From positions 1 to 64,000 of the forward strand of contig NZ_JAGGPM010000019.1 in the NCBI RefSeq assembly GCF_018613835.1: DNA of 64,000 nucleotides, in the 5' to 3' direction. How positions within the stretch are numbered: position 1 is the stretch's first letter; the number at the start of each line of letters is the position of its first letter. A model generated the notes under the pieces. It made no database searches, had not been told where the DNA came from, and was given only the letters and a program-made list of their open reading frames with translations. Below are positions 1-11,993 of this stretch, in pieces. Source of the DNA: Arthrobacter sp. ISL-5. Its GTDB lineage: Bacteria; Actinomycetota; Actinomycetes; Actinomycetales; Micrococcaceae. The position numbers and the translations under genes were made by a program.

Positions 1-2
1 CC

Positions 3-2291
<2,289 letters not shown>

Positions 2292-2329
2292 CTGTTGCTG
2301 GTTGAGTTCCCGCTCCGTACAACGAAACG

Positions 2330-2368
2330 ACGACGGCGGCCCTCACCTTCCGGTGGGGACCGCCGTCG
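2330..2368 (+). terminator. Hairpin terminator after aceE
   Basis: The arms CGACGGCGG and CCGCCGTCG, with extra pairs next to the loop, flank a loop containing CTCACCTTCCGGTG. It sits between the aceE stop and the convergent DUF1508 gene, so it may serve both strands. There is no strong T-run. Confidence 0.6.
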
Positions 2369-2392
2369 GGCGTTCCTAAGAGCGCGTTCGAT

Positions 2393-2590
2393 TTACGGTG
2401 AGGTCAGGGACCGGCGCCGGTCCACGATGAAGCCGGTCGCAGCGTTTTCCCGCACTGCAGTGATGCCAGCGACCACCGCCTTGATGTTCGGGAAGCTGGG
2501 TGAAACCGCAACTACCGAGCCATCCTCCGCCGTCAGCCGGAACCGGAATGAACCCATACCCTCGCTCAGTATTTCGAATGTGCCTGCCAT
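2393..2590 (-). CDS. DUF1508 (YegP-like) small protein
   Basis: A 65-residue protein beginning MAGTFEILSEGMGSFRFRLT. It has the FRLTAEDGSVVAVS core followed by a KAVVAGITAVRENA helix, the pattern of a single YegP/DUF1508 repeat. The family is small and cytosolic, often stress-linked, and its biochemical role is not established. The gene is convergent with aceE and divergent from the MocA-like gene. A second DUF1508 protein lies at 30099-30392. The ATG is preceded by AGAAGGAG, a good ribosome binding site. Confidence 0.8.
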   Translation of the reverse strand: MAGTFEILSEGMGSFRFRLTAEDGSVVAVSPSFPNIKAVVAGITAVRENAATGFIVDRRRSLTSP

Positions 2591-2770
2591 CTACGCTCCT
2601 TCTGGGCTGCGCCATTGCAGCCGTCTGTGACCCCCAATTGCCAACACGACGTTTATGAGGTTAGCGGCCATTAACCGGCGTGGCCACCCCTACTATTCAG
2701 TAGTTTTCCGGCGGACACAAGGGCAGACGCTCTCGCCCGACCTCCGGCCCGGTCCCCTAAGGTGGTGATC

Positions 2771-3394
2771 ATGGCAGACTCCGGCATCCCCGCCACCACG
2801 GCTGTCCTGCTCGCCGCGGGCGCCGGGACCAGGCTGGGCCGCGGCCCGAAGGCACTCCTCCCCTACCGGGGCCGCACGCTCGTTGAGGTGCTGGCCGACG
2901 TACTGCTCGACGGCGGCTGCCGCGAAGTGGTGATCGTCCTCGGCGCGGCCGCGGATTCCGTCCGCGCCGGAACCGATCTGAGCCGGCACACCGTGGTGGA
3001 GAACCCCCGCTGGGCCGGCGGCATGGGCAGTTCCTTTAGGCAGGGCCTTTCCTCCGCCCGGGCCGGGGACCACGTGCTCGTGGCGCTCGTGGACCAGCCA
3101 GGGCTGACACCGGAAACCGTGACCCGCCTGCTGACGGCGCACCGGCCCGGCCGGGTGACCGCCGCCGCCTATCAGGATGAAGCGGGCCAACTCCGGCGCG
3201 GGCACCCGCTGCTGCTCGACTCCTCGCTCCGCGCCGAAGCGGCGGAGTCTGCAGCCGGCGACGCCGGAGCACGGTATTTCCTGCAAGCCCACCCGGAGCT
3301 GATCGACCTGGTGGACTGCACCAACCCGTCCGGGGGCAACCAGTCCGGCGGCGAGGACATCGACACCCCGGACCAGCTGCACCTGCTCGGCTGA
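2771..3394 (+). CDS. MocA-like nucleotidyltransferase (molybdenum cofactor cytidylyltransferase family)
   Basis: A 207-residue NTP transferase. The N-terminal nucleotide-binding motif LAAGAGTRLGRGPKALLPY is intact, and the metal-binding region VALVDQPGLTPETV and the substrate-side GHPLLL motif are present. MocA enzymes transfer CMP to molybdopterin to make the dinucleotide cofactor of xanthine-dehydrogenase-family enzymes. The neighbouring xanthine-dehydrogenase-type operon fits that role, although here the gene is convergent with the aldo/keto reductase rather than inside the operon. I chose the ATG at 2771 because AAGGTGG at 2759-2765 is well spaced; an in-frame GTG at 2762 overlaps that site. 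A general sugar-phosphate nucleotidyltransferase is a less likely alternative. Confidence 0.8.
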   Translation: MADSGIPATTAVLLAAGAGTRLGRGPKALLPYRGRTLVEVLADVLLDGGCREVVIVLGAAADSVRAGTDLSRHTVVENPRWAGGMGSSFRQGLSSARAGDHVLVALVDQPGLTPETVTRLLTAHRPGRVTAAAYQDEAGQLRRGHPLLLDSSLRAEAAESAAGDAGARYFLQAHPELIDLVDCTNPSGGNQSGGEDIDTPDQLHLLG

Positions 3395-3422
3395 ATCCCT
3401 GCCCGTCAAAGGCTTCGGGGCA

Positions 3423-4403
3423 CTACCAGCGCGGGTGGATCGCCTCGCGGAAGTAGTGGTCGTAGATCCAGCGCACGCCCTCGTTGAACTCCTCATTCAG
3501 GGAAATTCCGGCCGCGGCCGCGTTGGACCGTGCCTGCTCCACGTTCCGGGCACCGGGGATGACCGAGGTGACGCCGTCCTGGGCGGCGATCCAGGCGATG
3601 GCTGCCTGCGCGGTTCCGGCACCTTCGGGCACCAGCTGCTCGAACTCGGCGACTGCCTTGAGTCCCAGCTGGAAATCGACGCCGGAGAAGGTCTCTCCGA
3701 CGTCAAACGAGTCACCGCTGCGGTTGAAATTCCGGTGGTCGTCCTCGGCAAACGACGTGTCCTTGGTGTACTTGCCGGACAGTAGGCCTGAAGCCAGTGG
3801 CACGCGGGCGATGATTCCCACGTTTGCGGCCTTCGCGGCGGGGAGCACCTTGTCGAGCGGCTTGAGCCGGAAGGCGTTGAGGATGATCTGCACGGATGCC
3901 GTGCCGGCGTGGCTTATCGCTTCCAGGGCTTCGTCCGTCCGCTCCACACTGACGCCGTAGTTCCGGATGGCGCCCTCGGCGACGAGCGTGTCCAGGGCGT
4001 CAAAGACCTCGGCGCTGCTGTAGACGGACGTGGGCGGGCAGTGCAGCTGGACCAGGTCCAGGGAGTCGGTCCGCAGGTTGCGGCGCGAGCGGTCCACCCA
4101 TTCGCGGAAGCTGGCCAGGTTGTAATTCTCCGGGCGCTGTTCCGTCCGGCGGCCCATCTTGGTGGCCACGGTGATGTCCAGCCCCGGGTTGTCCGCCAAG
4201 AACGCGCCGATGGCCTGTTCGCTGCGGCCGTCCCCGTAGACATCGGCGGTGTCGAAGAACGTCACACCGGCCTCAGCCGAGGCCGCGAGGACGGCCTGTG
4301 CCTGTGCCGGATCCACGTTCCCCCAGTCGGCGCCGAGCTGCCAGGTGCCGAGTCCGACGACGGAAACGTTCCGACCGGTCTTGCCTAAGATGCGCTGTTC
4401 CAT
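3423..4403 (-). CDS. Aldo/keto reductase
   Basis: A 326-residue NADPH-dependent oxidoreductase of the AKR TIM-barrel family. The catalytic tetrad is visible: Asp and Tyr in FFDTADVYGDGRSE, Lys in VATKMGRR and His in LVQLHCPP. The C-terminal cofactor segment IPGARNVEQARSN is present. The physiological substrate cannot be told from sequence. It lies downstream of the xanthine-dehydrogenase operon on the same strand, but a hairpin and its own -10 box separate it. GGAGG abuts the ATG with no spacing, and TATAGT lies exactly 6 nt upstream, so the transcript is probably leaderless. Confidence 0.9.
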   Translation of the reverse strand: MEQRILGKTGRNVSVVGLGTWQLGADWGNVDPAQAQAVLAASAEAGVTFFDTADVYGDGRSEQAIGAFLADNPGLDITVATKMGRRTEQRPENYNLASFREWVDRSRRNLRTDSLDLVQLHCPPTSVYSSAEVFDALDTLVAEGAIRNYGVSVERTDEALEAISHAGTASVQIILNAFRLKPLDKVLPAAKAANVGIIARVPLASGLLSGKYTKDTSFAEDDHRNFNRSGDSFDVGETFSGVDFQLGLKAVAEFEQLVPEGAGTAQAAIAWIAAQDGVTSVIPGARNVEQARSNAAAAGISLNEEFNEGVRWIYDHYFREAIHPRW

Positions 4404-4409
4404 CCTCCG

Positions 4410-4415
4410 ACTATA
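4410..4415 (-). promoter_or_regulatory. -10 box TATAGT, probable leaderless promoter
   Basis: TATAGT followed by six bases and the ATG of the aldo/keto reductase. Transcription would start at or next to the A of ATG. The -35 region is not clear. Confidence 0.5.
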
Positions 4416-4443
4416 TGGGTCCGGCCGCCGCCCCCGCGGTAAG

Positions 4444-4483
4444 GCCCCGCCCTCATTACGCGGCAGGCCGCTCCGGGCGGGGC
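4444..4483 (-). terminator. Hairpin terminator of the xanthine-dehydrogenase operon
   Basis: The arms GCCCCGCCC and GGGCGGGGC are 22 nt apart. It begins about 50 nt beyond the stop codon of the fused FeS/molybdopterin subunit. Confidence 0.55.
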
Positions 4484-4533
4484 TCCTTCCCTGCCCGTCC
4501 GGCCGGTTGGCGGAGGCGAAGTGCGCTGCCTGC

Positions 4534-7416
4534 CTAGCGAGCGCGGAGTGCGTTGCCCGCCGTGGCGGGGACCATTCCGGCTTCCTTCAGGCCCAGGTAG
4601 ATCTTGTCCCGGGCGATCGGCAGATCGGCGAAGCGCACCCCGGTGGCGTGGCGGATGGCGTTCGCCAGGGCCGGCGCCACGGGGTTGAACGGGCTCTCGC
4701 TCATGGACTTGGCCCCCAGCGGCCCCAGTTTGTCGTTCGTGTCGGCGAAGTACACCTCGCTGCGCGGCACGTCGGCGAAGGAGGGGATGTGGTACTGCCG
4801 GAGGATGTCCGTGGTGACCCGGCCGGCGTCGTCCACCCTGACCTCTTCATAAAGCGCGGCGCCCAGTGCCTGCGCGATCCCGCCCTCGATCTGGCCGCGG
4901 CACTGCCGCGGGTTCACCACCACGCCTGCATCCGCCGCCTGCACGCTCTGCAGGATCTTCAGCTCCCCTGTCCCGGTGTTGACGGCGACCCGGAACCCGT
5001 GGACGTTGAAGGCCACCGAGCGCGGAGTCCCGCCCCAGCGCCCCTCGGCGGCGAGTTCGACGCCGGCCCGGCTGGCGGCGTCGAAAAGTTCCGTCAGCGG
5101 CACCCGGGTTCCTTCGCAGACCACGGCGTCGCCGTCGAGCACGCAGCCGGATGCCTGGATCTGCCGGCTTCCGGCGGCGAACGCCCGGATCCGGACGGCA
5201 AGCTCCTCCGCGGCGGCGAGCGTGGCCTTGCCCGCCACCACGGTCCCGGCGGAGCCGAAGGCACCGGTGTCGTGCTCGATCAGGTCCGTGTCGGACTGCC
5301 GGACCGCAACCCGGGCGGCCACCGTGGACAGTGCCGTCGCCGCGAGCTGTGCGTGCACCGTGGTGGTGCCGTTGCCGAATTCGGCGGTTCCGACGTCGGC
5401 GGCGTACGTGCCGTCCGCGAGGAGCCTGAGTTTCGAGTGGGCAAAGTGGCCCCGCGGCGGCACGGTGTCGATCATGGACAGCGCCGTGCCCTCCCCGGTG
5501 ACCCAGTCCGGCCCGAGATCCTCCAGCCCGGCGGACCGGTAGCGTTCACGGCCGCGTTCCAGGGCGTCCTGCACCAGCCGCGTGCACTGGTCCAGGCCGT
5601 AGCTGCCGTAGTGGACGTCCTCTTCGGGCTCGGAATGCGTGGAGAGCATGTCATCGCCCTCGCGGACCATGTTGCGGCGGCGGAACTCCAGCGGGTCCAT
5701 GCCGATGCCGACCGCGAGTTCATCCATGGCTGACTCGATGGCGAAGATCATCTGGCTCAGGCCGTAGCCCCGGAAGGCGCCGGAGGGCACCGTGTTGGTG
5801 TACACCGCGAGGGCATCCACCTTCTTGTTGGCGCACCTGTAGACGGCCAGGGATTCGCCGCAGCCGTGGAACATGACGCCGGGCGCGTGGTTGCCGTAGG
5901 CGCCGGTGTTCGTGAGGACGTCCAGCTGCAGCGCCGTGAGCGTGCCGTCGCTGCCGGCGCCTGCCTTGAGCCTGATGGTGAACGGGTGGCGGACGGTGCT
6001 GGCGGTGAACTGTTCGGTGCGGGTGAACTCCAGCTGCACGGGGCGCCCCAGCTTCAGGGCGGCGAGAGCCGCGATGTCCTCGGTCAGCACCTCCTGTTTC
6101 CCGCCGAAGCCGCCGCCCACTCGTCCGGACACGACGTGGACCTGTGTTTCCGGCAGCCCGAAAACGCGGCAGAGCGTGCGGCGCACGAGGAACGGCACCT
6201 GGCTGGACGTGCGCACCTGGAGCCGGCCGGCGTCGTCCACCGAGGCGATGGACGCGTGCGTCTCCAGCGCCACGTGCTGCACACGCTGGGTCCGGTATGT
6301 CTGTTCGTGGATGAAATCGGCCTCGGCAAACCCGGCGGCTACGCTACCGAGTTCCGAATGCAGCTCCGCCACGACGTTCTGCTCGGGCCGGGCGATCCGG
6401 GCCGTGCCGGCGTCCTTGTCCCCGTGGACCGCGGGCGCCCCGGGGCCGGTGGCGTCCTGCGGGGTGAACACCGCGGGGAGTTGTTCGTAGTCCACCCGGA
6501 CGGCGCGGACTCCCGCTTCGGCCGCGGCCACCGATTCGGCCACGACGGCGGCAACCCGCTGCCCGCGGAACCTCACCACGGTGTCCAGCACCCGGGTGTC
6601 GTCGGGGTCGTCGGTGTAGAGCTCGTGCTGGGCGCTGGAAAACAGCTGGTCCGGCGCGTCCTCATGCGTGAGGACGGCCACGACGCCCGGGACGGCCAGG
6701 GCCGCGGCCTTGTCGACGGACAGCACCCGGGCGTGGGCGTGCGGCGAGCGCACCAGCTTCAGATGAAGCAGCCCGGGCAACTCCTCCGCCGGGATATCCA
6801 GCGTGTAGCGCGCTTGGCCGGTGACCACGGCACGGCTGGCGGGGGCCGGCACATCGTCGCCCAGCTGCCCGGGGCGCGGCCCGGGCTGGCCTTCGCCGGC
6901 GATGCCCGAACCCGGTCCGGCGGGATCCGGGTGGCCCTCGTGGCCGCACACGGCGTCGCCGATGGCCCGGTAGCCCGTGCAGCGGCACAGGTTTCCCTTC
7001 AGGCTGCGGGGCAGGTTTTCCTTCTGGGATTCGTCGAAGGTTGCGGCCGTCATCACCATGCCGGCAGTGCAGAAGCCGCACTGGAAGCCCTGCCGGTCCA
7101 GGAACTGCTGCTGCATCGGATGGAGTGTTGCGCCCGCGGGTGTGCTCCTGGCTGCACCGGTGGGTCCGCTTTGGCTTCCGCCTGCGGCTCCGGCCAGGCC
7201 CTCGATGGTGGTGACGGCGTGGCCGTCTGCGCGCACGGCCGGATAGATGCAGCTGTGCACCGGCGTGCCGTCAACGTGGACGGTGCAGGCGCCGCAGTCC
7301 CCGCCGTCGCAGCCCTTCTTGACGCCAAGGTTGCCCTGTTCGCGCAGGAATGTGCGCAGGCACTGGCCGGGGCGCGGCGGAGTATCCACCGCTGCGCCGT
7401 TGATTTCGACGGCCAT
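4534..7416 (-). CDS. Xanthine-dehydrogenase-type oxidoreductase, fused 2Fe-2S and molybdopterin subunit
   Basis: A 960-residue enzyme that hydroxylates purines (hypoxanthine/xanthine to urate is the likely reaction) at a molybdenum centre. Residues 1-80 form a plant-type ferredoxin with Cys36, 41, 44 and 56; residues 100-160 form the helical 2Fe-2S domain (Cys113, 116, 144, 146). From about 190 it is the molybdopterin domain, with GGGFGGKQE and the C-terminal glutamate region AKSMSESP that carries the catalytic Glu. The 2Fe-2S part is more often a separate subunit; here it is fused at the N-terminus. The ATG at 7416 has AGGAAGGAG upstream; the open frame runs further but has no start signal. 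It begins 2 nt after the FAD subunit stop. Purine context favours xanthine, but the substrate is inferred. Confidence 0.9.
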   Translation of the reverse strand: MAVEINGAAVDTPPRPGQCLRTFLREQGNLGVKKGCDGGDCGACTVHVDGTPVHSCIYPAVRADGHAVTTIEGLAGAAGGSQSGPTGAARSTPAGATLHPMQQQFLDRQGFQCGFCTAGMVMTAATFDESQKENLPRSLKGNLCRCTGYRAIGDAVCGHEGHPDPAGPGSGIAGEGQPGPRPGQLGDDVPAPASRAVVTGQARYTLDIPAEELPGLLHLKLVRSPHAHARVLSVDKAAALAVPGVVAVLTHEDAPDQLFSSAQHELYTDDPDDTRVLDTVVRFRGQRVAAVVAESVAAAEAGVRAVRVDYEQLPAVFTPQDATGPGAPAVHGDKDAGTARIARPEQNVVAELHSELGSVAAGFAEADFIHEQTYRTQRVQHVALETHASIASVDDAGRLQVRTSSQVPFLVRRTLCRVFGLPETQVHVVSGRVGGGFGGKQEVLTEDIAALAALKLGRPVQLEFTRTEQFTASTVRHPFTIRLKAGAGSDGTLTALQLDVLTNTGAYGNHAPGVMFHGCGESLAVYRCANKKVDALAVYTNTVPSGAFRGYGLSQMIFAIESAMDELAVGIGMDPLEFRRRNMVREGDDMLSTHSEPEEDVHYGSYGLDQCTRLVQDALERGRERYRSAGLEDLGPDWVTGEGTALSMIDTVPPRGHFAHSKLRLLADGTYAADVGTAEFGNGTTTVHAQLAATALSTVAARVAVRQSDTDLIEHDTGAFGSAGTVVAGKATLAAAEELAVRIRAFAAGSRQIQASGCVLDGDAVVCEGTRVPLTELFDAASRAGVELAAEGRWGGTPRSVAFNVHGFRVAVNTGTGELKILQSVQAADAGVVVNPRQCRGQIEGGIAQALGAALYEEVRVDDAGRVTTDILRQYHIPSFADVPRSEVYFADTNDKLGPLGAKSMSESPFNPVAPALANAIRHATGVRFADLPIARDKIYLGLKEAGMVPATAGNALRAR

Positions 7417-7418
7417 GA

Positions 7419-8396
7419 TCAGGCTCCTTCCTGCGGCGTGGGTTCCCGCCGCGGACTCTGCGGCGGCCAGAATTCCCCGGACACGCGGGCGGGCACCGCG
7501 CCCGGCCTCGTGTCCAGTTCGTCCCGGATCTCCTCGGCCAGGCGGTACGTCATGTCGCGCCGCCAGGCCGGCAGGCCGTGAATATCGTCGTGGTACAGGC
7601 TGTCCGGGATGGCCCCGTCCAGCGCGGCTGCGAGGTCCGCCGCGTCCGGCAGCGAACCGAAGCGCAGCTGCACGGGCCGCTTCGTCGCGGCGGTGACGGT
7701 GAGCGTCAGCCGCCCGCCGCCGTCGAGCATTCCGATCAGCAGCACCCCCGACCGGCCGAGGTTGCTCAGCGACAGCCGGCGGAACGCCGCCCGCGAGGAC
7801 AGGGCCGACGCCGGGAGGCTGACGCTGCGGAGCAGCTCGCCGGGTGCCAGCGCGTTCTGCCCGTCGCCGGTGATGAAATCCGCCACCGGCAGCTCCCGGC
7901 TGGAGCCGTCGGGGCTGAGCACCGTGGCGGTGCCGTCCAGCCCGGCGCAGAGCGAGATCATCGGCCCGGCGGGCAGCGACGTGCACAGGTTCCCGCCCAC
8001 TGTGGACATGTTCCAGACCTTGAAGGAGGCCACGAAGGAGTCACAGCAGGGGCGGATGAGGTCCAGCCCGGGCCAGTCGCGGGCGGTTGGCTGTGATCCG
8101 GCCTGTTGTGCTTGGGCCGTCGGTTCTCCGGCTCTCGGTGCTCCGGCCAGCGTGTCCGGCAGCGCGTAGAGTTCGGCGACGGTGCACGTGGCGGCGAGTT
8201 CGATGCCCGCGTCAGTCACCGTGACGGCGGGCCAGCCCGCCGAGCCGAGGTCCAGCAGGCGCCGGAGCGGCTCGGGGCCGAAGGCGGTGCTGCCGTAGGA
8301 GAAAAGCACGGTGCCGCCGGCGAGCCAGGCGTCGCCGGCGCGCCACTCGGCAGGGTCCGCGGTGCGGACCACGGCCTCAATGGTGTTCATGTCCAT
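7419..8396 (-). CDS. FAD-binding subunit of xanthine-dehydrogenase-type enzyme
   Basis: A 325-residue CoxM/XdhB-like flavoprotein that passes electrons from the 2Fe-2S clusters to NAD+ or another acceptor. The FAD-binding stretches [10 protein letters not shown] and [16 protein letters not shown] are present, and the C-terminal CO-dehydrogenase flavoprotein domain ends near RPGAVP. An alanine/glutamine-rich insert at roughly residues 83-100 is unusual. It overlaps xdhC: ATG 8396 has AGGAG five bases upstream, and the alternative ATG 8390 would give an ATGA overlap with the xdhC stop. It is translationally coupled within the operon xdhC - FAD subunit - fused subunit. Confidence 0.9.
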   Translation of the reverse strand: MDMNTIEAVVRTADPAEWRAGDAWLAGGTVLFSYGSTAFGPEPLRRLLDLGSAGWPAVTVTDAGIELAATCTVAELYALPDTLAGAPRAGEPTAQAQQAGSQPTARDWPGLDLIRPCCDSFVASFKVWNMSTVGGNLCTSLPAGPMISLCAGLDGTATVLSPDGSSRELPVADFITGDGQNALAPGELLRSVSLPASALSSRAAFRRLSLSNLGRSGVLLIGMLDGGGRLTLTVTAATKRPVQLRFGSLPDAADLAAALDGAIPDSLYHDDIHGLPAWRRDMTYRLAEEIRDELDTRPGAVPARVSGEFWPPQSPRREPTPQEGA

Positions 8397-9796
8397 GCGG
8401 TCTCCTGGCGTGCTGATTGGGCGCCGAGGCGCTGTTCGTCGGGAAAGTGTTCGTCGGGAAAGTGTTCGGTGGGAAAGTGTTCGCCGCGAAAGCCCCGTTC
8501 GGCGGGAAGATGGTGGATGGGCCCGGTGCCGTCCCTGAGCGGCGGGCAGGCCGCGGCGCCGCTGCGGGCCGCGATGAGTTCGGCGGTGATGGAGACGGCC
8601 ACTTCGGCCGGAGTGACGGCCCCGAGATCCAGGCCGATCGGTGAGTGCAGCCGGGCCAGCTGGTCCGGGGTCACGCCCGCCTCGAGCAGGGCACCGACAC
8701 GCTGCCGGTGGCTGCGCCGCGAGCCCATCGCTCCGACGAACGCCACGTCCAGGCCCAGTGCGGTTTTCAGGAGCGGGATGTCGAACTTGGGGTCGTGGGT
8801 GAGCACGCAGATCACAGTCCTTGCGTCCACGCGGCCCGCGGACGCTTCGGCGGCAAGATACCTGTGCGGCCAGTCGGTGGCCACGTCGTCCGCGGCGGCG
8901 AAGCGGTCCTGTCCGGAGAATGCCGGGCGGGCGTCGCAGAGCGTGACGCGGTAGCCCAGCAGCTTCGCAGCAGGCAGCAGCGCTGCGCCGAAGTCATTGG
9001 CCCCGACAACCAGCATGCGGGCCGCCGGCAGCCTGCTCTCCACGAGTAGAGTGGCCGGCTCCGGGGAGGCCGCGGTTTCCGGCACACCCGTGCCGTGGGC
9101 GCTGCCGCACCCCTCGGGCGGCGCCAGCCGGACCAGCCCGGTCCGGCCGCCGCGGAGCAGCGGCTCCAGCTGGGCCGCCGCCGCCAGCATCGCGGAGCGG
9201 CCGTTGCGCGGATCAGCCTCGCCGAATTGGCCGGCGGTGCCCGTTTCGGCGGTAGCCGTTGCGCCGGCGGTGGCCGTTGTGGCGGCGCAGGTGGCTGCGG
9301 CGCCGAGCCCCAGCAGGCTGGCCAGCTCGGCCGAATCCGCCACCGAAAAAGTCTCAGGATCGGGGACCACCACGGCGCCGCCGCCCCGCGTGTCGATCCG
9401 CCGGATCAGTGCCAGCGGGGCGCCGGGGTCCCCGGCCGAATAGCGGCGGAAGTCCTCCAGCCGCATGCTGCCGGCAACATCGCCCAGCGGCTGGATGTGG
9501 ACGTCCAGCTCGCCGCCGCAGCTTAGTCCGACGGCGAACGCGTCCTCGTTGCTGTAGCCGAAGTGCTCGAGGCGGCTGCCGCCGTCGGCCATCACCTCGA
9601 GCGCTGACTCCACCACGGCTCCCTCAACGCAGCCGCCGGAGAGGCTGCCCAGGATCCTTCCCGTCTCGGAAACCAGCATCGAGGTTCCTGGCGGGCGCGG
9701 TACCGAGCCGCTGGCCGCAACGATCGTGGCCACGGCGCACCGCTCGCCGGACGCCGCTGGGCGCCAGCCGCTCAGAGAAGGCATCAGATCCAGCAT
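8387..9796 (-). CDS. xdhC: XdhC/CoxI family molybdenum-cofactor maturation protein
   Basis: A 469-residue protein. XdhC proteins bind sulfurated molybdenum cofactor and insert it into xanthine-dehydrogenase-type enzymes. The N-terminal XdhC/CoxI domain has the ATIVAASGSVPRPPGTSMLV and GSLSGGCVEGAVVE motifs; the C-terminal Rossmann-like domain has MLVVGANDFGAAL and FVGAMGSRRSH. A low-complexity linker rich in Ala, Thr and Gly lies around residues 165-190. The C-terminus carries a pentapeptide repeat of EHFP(D/T) encoded by a 15-bp tandem repeat. It is the first gene of the operon, with GAGGGAG ahead of the ATG. Confidence 0.92.
   Translation of the reverse strand: MLDLMPSLSGWRPAASGERCAVATIVAASGSVPRPPGTSMLVSETGRILGSLSGGCVEGAVVESALEVMADGGSRLEHFGYSNEDAFAVGLSCGGELDVHIQPLGDVAGSMRLEDFRRYSAGDPGAPLALIRRIDTRGGGAVVVPDPETFSVADSAELASLLGLGAAATCAATTATAGATATAETGTAGQFGEADPRNGRSAMLAAAAQLEPLLRGGRTGLVRLAPPEGCGSAHGTGVPETAASPEPATLLVESRLPAARMLVVGANDFGAALLPAAKLLGYRVTLCDARPAFSGQDRFAAADDVATDWPHRYLAAEASAGRVDARTVICVLTHDPKFDIPLLKTALGLDVAFVGAMGSRRSHRQRVGALLEAGVTPDQLARLHSPIGLDLGAVTPAEVAVSITAELIAARSGAAACPPLRDGTGPIHHLPAERGFRGEHFPTEHFPDEHFPDEQRLGAQSARQETAWT
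8434..8493. repeat. 15-bp tandem repeat, four copies, in the 3' end of xdhC
   Basis: Units start at 8434, 8449, 8464 and 8479 with consensus GTTCGTCGGGAAAGT. The first two are identical and the later ones drift. Read on the minus strand it encodes EHFPD-type pentapeptides. A degenerate fifth unit follows at 8497. Confidence 0.85.
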
Positions 9797-9901
9797 GGCG
9801 GCACTCCCTCTTCCCGTGCGATGGTGCCCATATTCTCATTCCTATCCTCTGTACGGGGAAGCGTTCACCATGGCGCGCGCATCAGTTTGGTTGCAATTGG
9901 T

Positions 9902-9936
9902 GGACCGGGGCAGGCCCCATCTGCCTGCCCCGGTCC
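9902..9936 (-). terminator. Hairpin terminator of the purine permease
   Basis: A perfect 14-bp stem (GGACCGGGGCAGGC against its complement) with a 7-nt loop, 30 bases past the permease stop. It separates the permease from the xdhC operon. Confidence 0.7.
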
Positions 9937-9966
9937 GGTCATAGGGGTCCGGTCCCAGGAGGCCGG

Positions 9967-11484
9967 TTACGCGCCCAGCAGCGCGCTGACGGGGCCGCGG
10001 GCGAAGTAGACCAGGAAGCCGGCCGTCACTACCCACATCAGCGGATGGATCTTCTTGGCCTTGCCGGAGGCTGCCCCGATCACGGCCCAGGACACGAAGC
10101 CCACGCCGATCCCGTTGGCGATCGAGTAGCTCAGCGGCATGGTGACGATGGTCAGGAAGGCCGGGAGGGCCACCGCGAACTTGCTGAACTTGATCTCGCG
10201 GATCTGGGCCATCATCATGGCGCCCACCACCACCAGCGCGGCGGCGGCCACCTCAATCGGCACCACGCTGGTGAGCGGCGTGAGGAACATCGAGCCCAGA
10301 AACAGCGCGCCGGTGACCACCGAGGCCAGACCCGTGCGGGCACCTTCCCCGATGCCCGCGGCGGAGTCGATGTACACGGTGTTGGAGGACCCCGACGTCG
10401 CGCCGCCGGCCACCGCCCCGATGCCCTCCACGATGAAGGCGGACTTCAGCCGCGGGAACGTGCCGTCCTTGTGCGCCACGCCGGCGCTCTTGGCGAGCCC
10501 GGTCATGGTGCCCATGGCATCGAAGAAGTTAGTGAACACGAGCGTGAACACCAGCATGGTCGCGGCGAGTCCGCCGATCCGGCCGAACGCTCCGAACAGG
10601 TCGAACTGGCCCACCAGGCCCAGGTCCGGCGCCGAGACCAGCTGGCCGGACAGCACGGGGGTGTTGAGGTGCCAGCCGCCGGGGTTGGACTCACTCGCGG
10701 GACCGATATGGAGGATCGCCTCCACCACGGCTGCGAGAACGGTGGTGGCCACGATACCGATCAGCAGGCCGCCCTGGACTTTCCGTGCCACCAGGATGCC
10801 CATGACCAGGAGGCCCACGACGAACACCATGGTGGGGATGGACGTGATGGAGCCGTTCTCGCCGAGCTGGACGGGCGGCCCGCCGGTGGTGGCGCGGACG
10901 AAGCCGGAGTCCACGAATCCGATGAACGCGATGAACAGGCCGATGCCCACGGTGATGGCCGCCTTCAGCTCCTTGGGGACGGCCCGGAAAATGGCGGTCC
11001 GGGCGCCGGTGACGCCGAAGAGGACGATCAGGATGCCGTTGATGACCACCAGGCCCATGGCCTCGGCCCAGGTGACTTCCTGGATCACTGCCACGGCCAG
11101 GAAGGAGTTGATGCCGAGCCCCGCTGCCAGCCCGAACGGCAGGTTGGCGATCAGCCCGAAGGCGATGGTCATGACGCCGGCGGTGAGCCCGGTGACGGCA
11201 CCCACCTGCGCCGCGGAAAGCCAGCCACCGGCTACGTCGGTGGGGGCGTTGTCCGCGCTGAAACCGCCCAGGATCAGCGGGTTCAGGATGACGATGTACG
11301 CCATGGTGAAGAAGGTGACCAGCCCGCCCCGCAGCTCGCGCGCCAGGGTGGAGCCGCGCTGGGTGATCTGGAAGAAGCGGTCAAGGAAGGCGTTCGACGC
11401 CGGTGGCCGGGTGTTCGGTGCCTGCTGGCGTTCGCGCTGGGGCGCCACGCGGGGCCCCTCGGGGGTCTGTTCCAGGATTGTCAT
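9967..11484 (-). CDS. NCS2-family purine permease (AzgA type: adenine/guanine/hypoxanthine)
   Basis: A 505-residue integral membrane protein with about 12 hydrophobic segments. The ELRGGLVTFFTMAYIVILNP opening and FGLAAGLGINSFLAVAV are typical of the AzgA/PbuG branch of nucleobase:cation symporters, which import purine bases with protons. The motif GVAHKDGTFPRLKSAF and the SGSSNTVYIDSAAGIGEGAR stretch are also family-like. The ATG at 11484 has GGTGG five bases upstream; GTG 11493 is an alternative. It starts within about 15 bases of the guanine deaminase stop, so the two are probably co-transcribed and bring in guanine for deamination. Confidence 0.9.
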   Translation of the reverse strand: MTILEQTPEGPRVAPQRERQQAPNTRPPASNAFLDRFFQITQRGSTLARELRGGLVTFFTMAYIVILNPLILGGFSADNAPTDVAGGWLSAAQVGAVTGLTAGVMTIAFGLIANLPFGLAAGLGINSFLAVAVIQEVTWAEAMGLVVINGILIVLFGVTGARTAIFRAVPKELKAAITVGIGLFIAFIGFVDSGFVRATTGGPPVQLGENGSITSIPTMVFVVGLLVMGILVARKVQGGLLIGIVATTVLAAVVEAILHIGPASESNPGGWHLNTPVLSGQLVSAPDLGLVGQFDLFGAFGRIGGLAATMLVFTLVFTNFFDAMGTMTGLAKSAGVAHKDGTFPRLKSAFIVEGIGAVAGGATSGSSNTVYIDSAAGIGEGARTGLASVVTGALFLGSMFLTPLTSVVPIEVAAAALVVVGAMMMAQIREIKFSKFAVALPAFLTIVTMPLSYSIANGIGVGFVSWAVIGAASGKAKKIHPLMWVVTAGFLVYFARGPVSALLGA

Positions 11485-11498
11485 TTCAGCCACCGGCC

Positions 11499-11993
11499 CT
11501 AGTAGTCAATCCTGGAGTCGAGCGTGTTCCAGGTGGTGAACGGTTCCAGGATGGCTGGCGCCCCGGGCTCGCCCAGGTCCAGCTTGGACACGGGCATCAG
11601 GGCATCGCGGTCTGCGTTGTCGAAGTACTCGTAGAAGACGGCGTCGTCGAAGCCAACGGAAGCGGCGTCGTGCCGATCCGCGGCAAAGACCACGCGGTCG
11701 ATGCGGGCCCAGAGCGCCGAGGCCAGGCACATCGGGCACGGCTCGCAGCTACTGTAAAGGGTGGCCCCGCGGAGATCGAAGGTGCCGAGTCCGCTGCACG
11801 CGCGGCGGATGGCCGTGACCTCGGCGTGGGCGGTGGGATCGTTGTCGGCGGTGACACGGTTGACGCCGTCGAACGCCTGACCGTCGGCGGTGACGATCAC
11901 GGCTCCGAACGGGCCGCCGCTGTTCAGGACGTTGGCCGTTGCCAACCGGATGGATCTGGCCAGGAAAGCCTCGGCCGTGACGGTGGTACTCAT
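11499..11993 (-). CDS. guaD: Guanine deaminase (cytidine-deaminase fold)
   Basis: A 164-residue zinc hydrolase that converts guanine to xanthine plus ammonia. The zinc and catalytic motif is HAEVTAIRRAC, paired with SSCEPCPMCLASALWARID. Length and the FDDAVFYEYF region fit the small bacterial GuaD-type nucleoside/guanine deaminases rather than tRNA adenosine deaminase, and the purine neighbours support it. It has a GGGAG ribosome site and is divergent from 8-oxoguanine deaminase across a 390-bp regulatory gap. Confidence 0.85.
   Translation of the reverse strand: MSTTVTAEAFLARSIRLATANVLNSGGPFGAVIVTADGQAFDGVNRVTADNDPTAHAEVTAIRRACSGLGTFDLRGATLYSSCEPCPMCLASALWARIDRVVFAADRHDAASVGFDDAVFYEYFDNADRDALMPVSKLDLGEPGAPAILEPFTTWNTLDSRIDY

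Noticed and set aside
5866-7581. 571-codon plus-strand frame opposite the molybdopterin subunit
   Set aside because: It is an antisense shadow of a high-GC gene; the minus-strand frame has full catalytic motifs.
8434-8493. The xdhC repeat as a CRISPR-like or regulatory array
   Set aside because: Units are contiguous without spacers and in frame; it is a coding microduplication.
9259-11502. 747-codon plus-strand frame across xdhC and the permease
   Set aside because: It spans two real minus-strand genes and has Arg/Gly/His-rich shadow composition.
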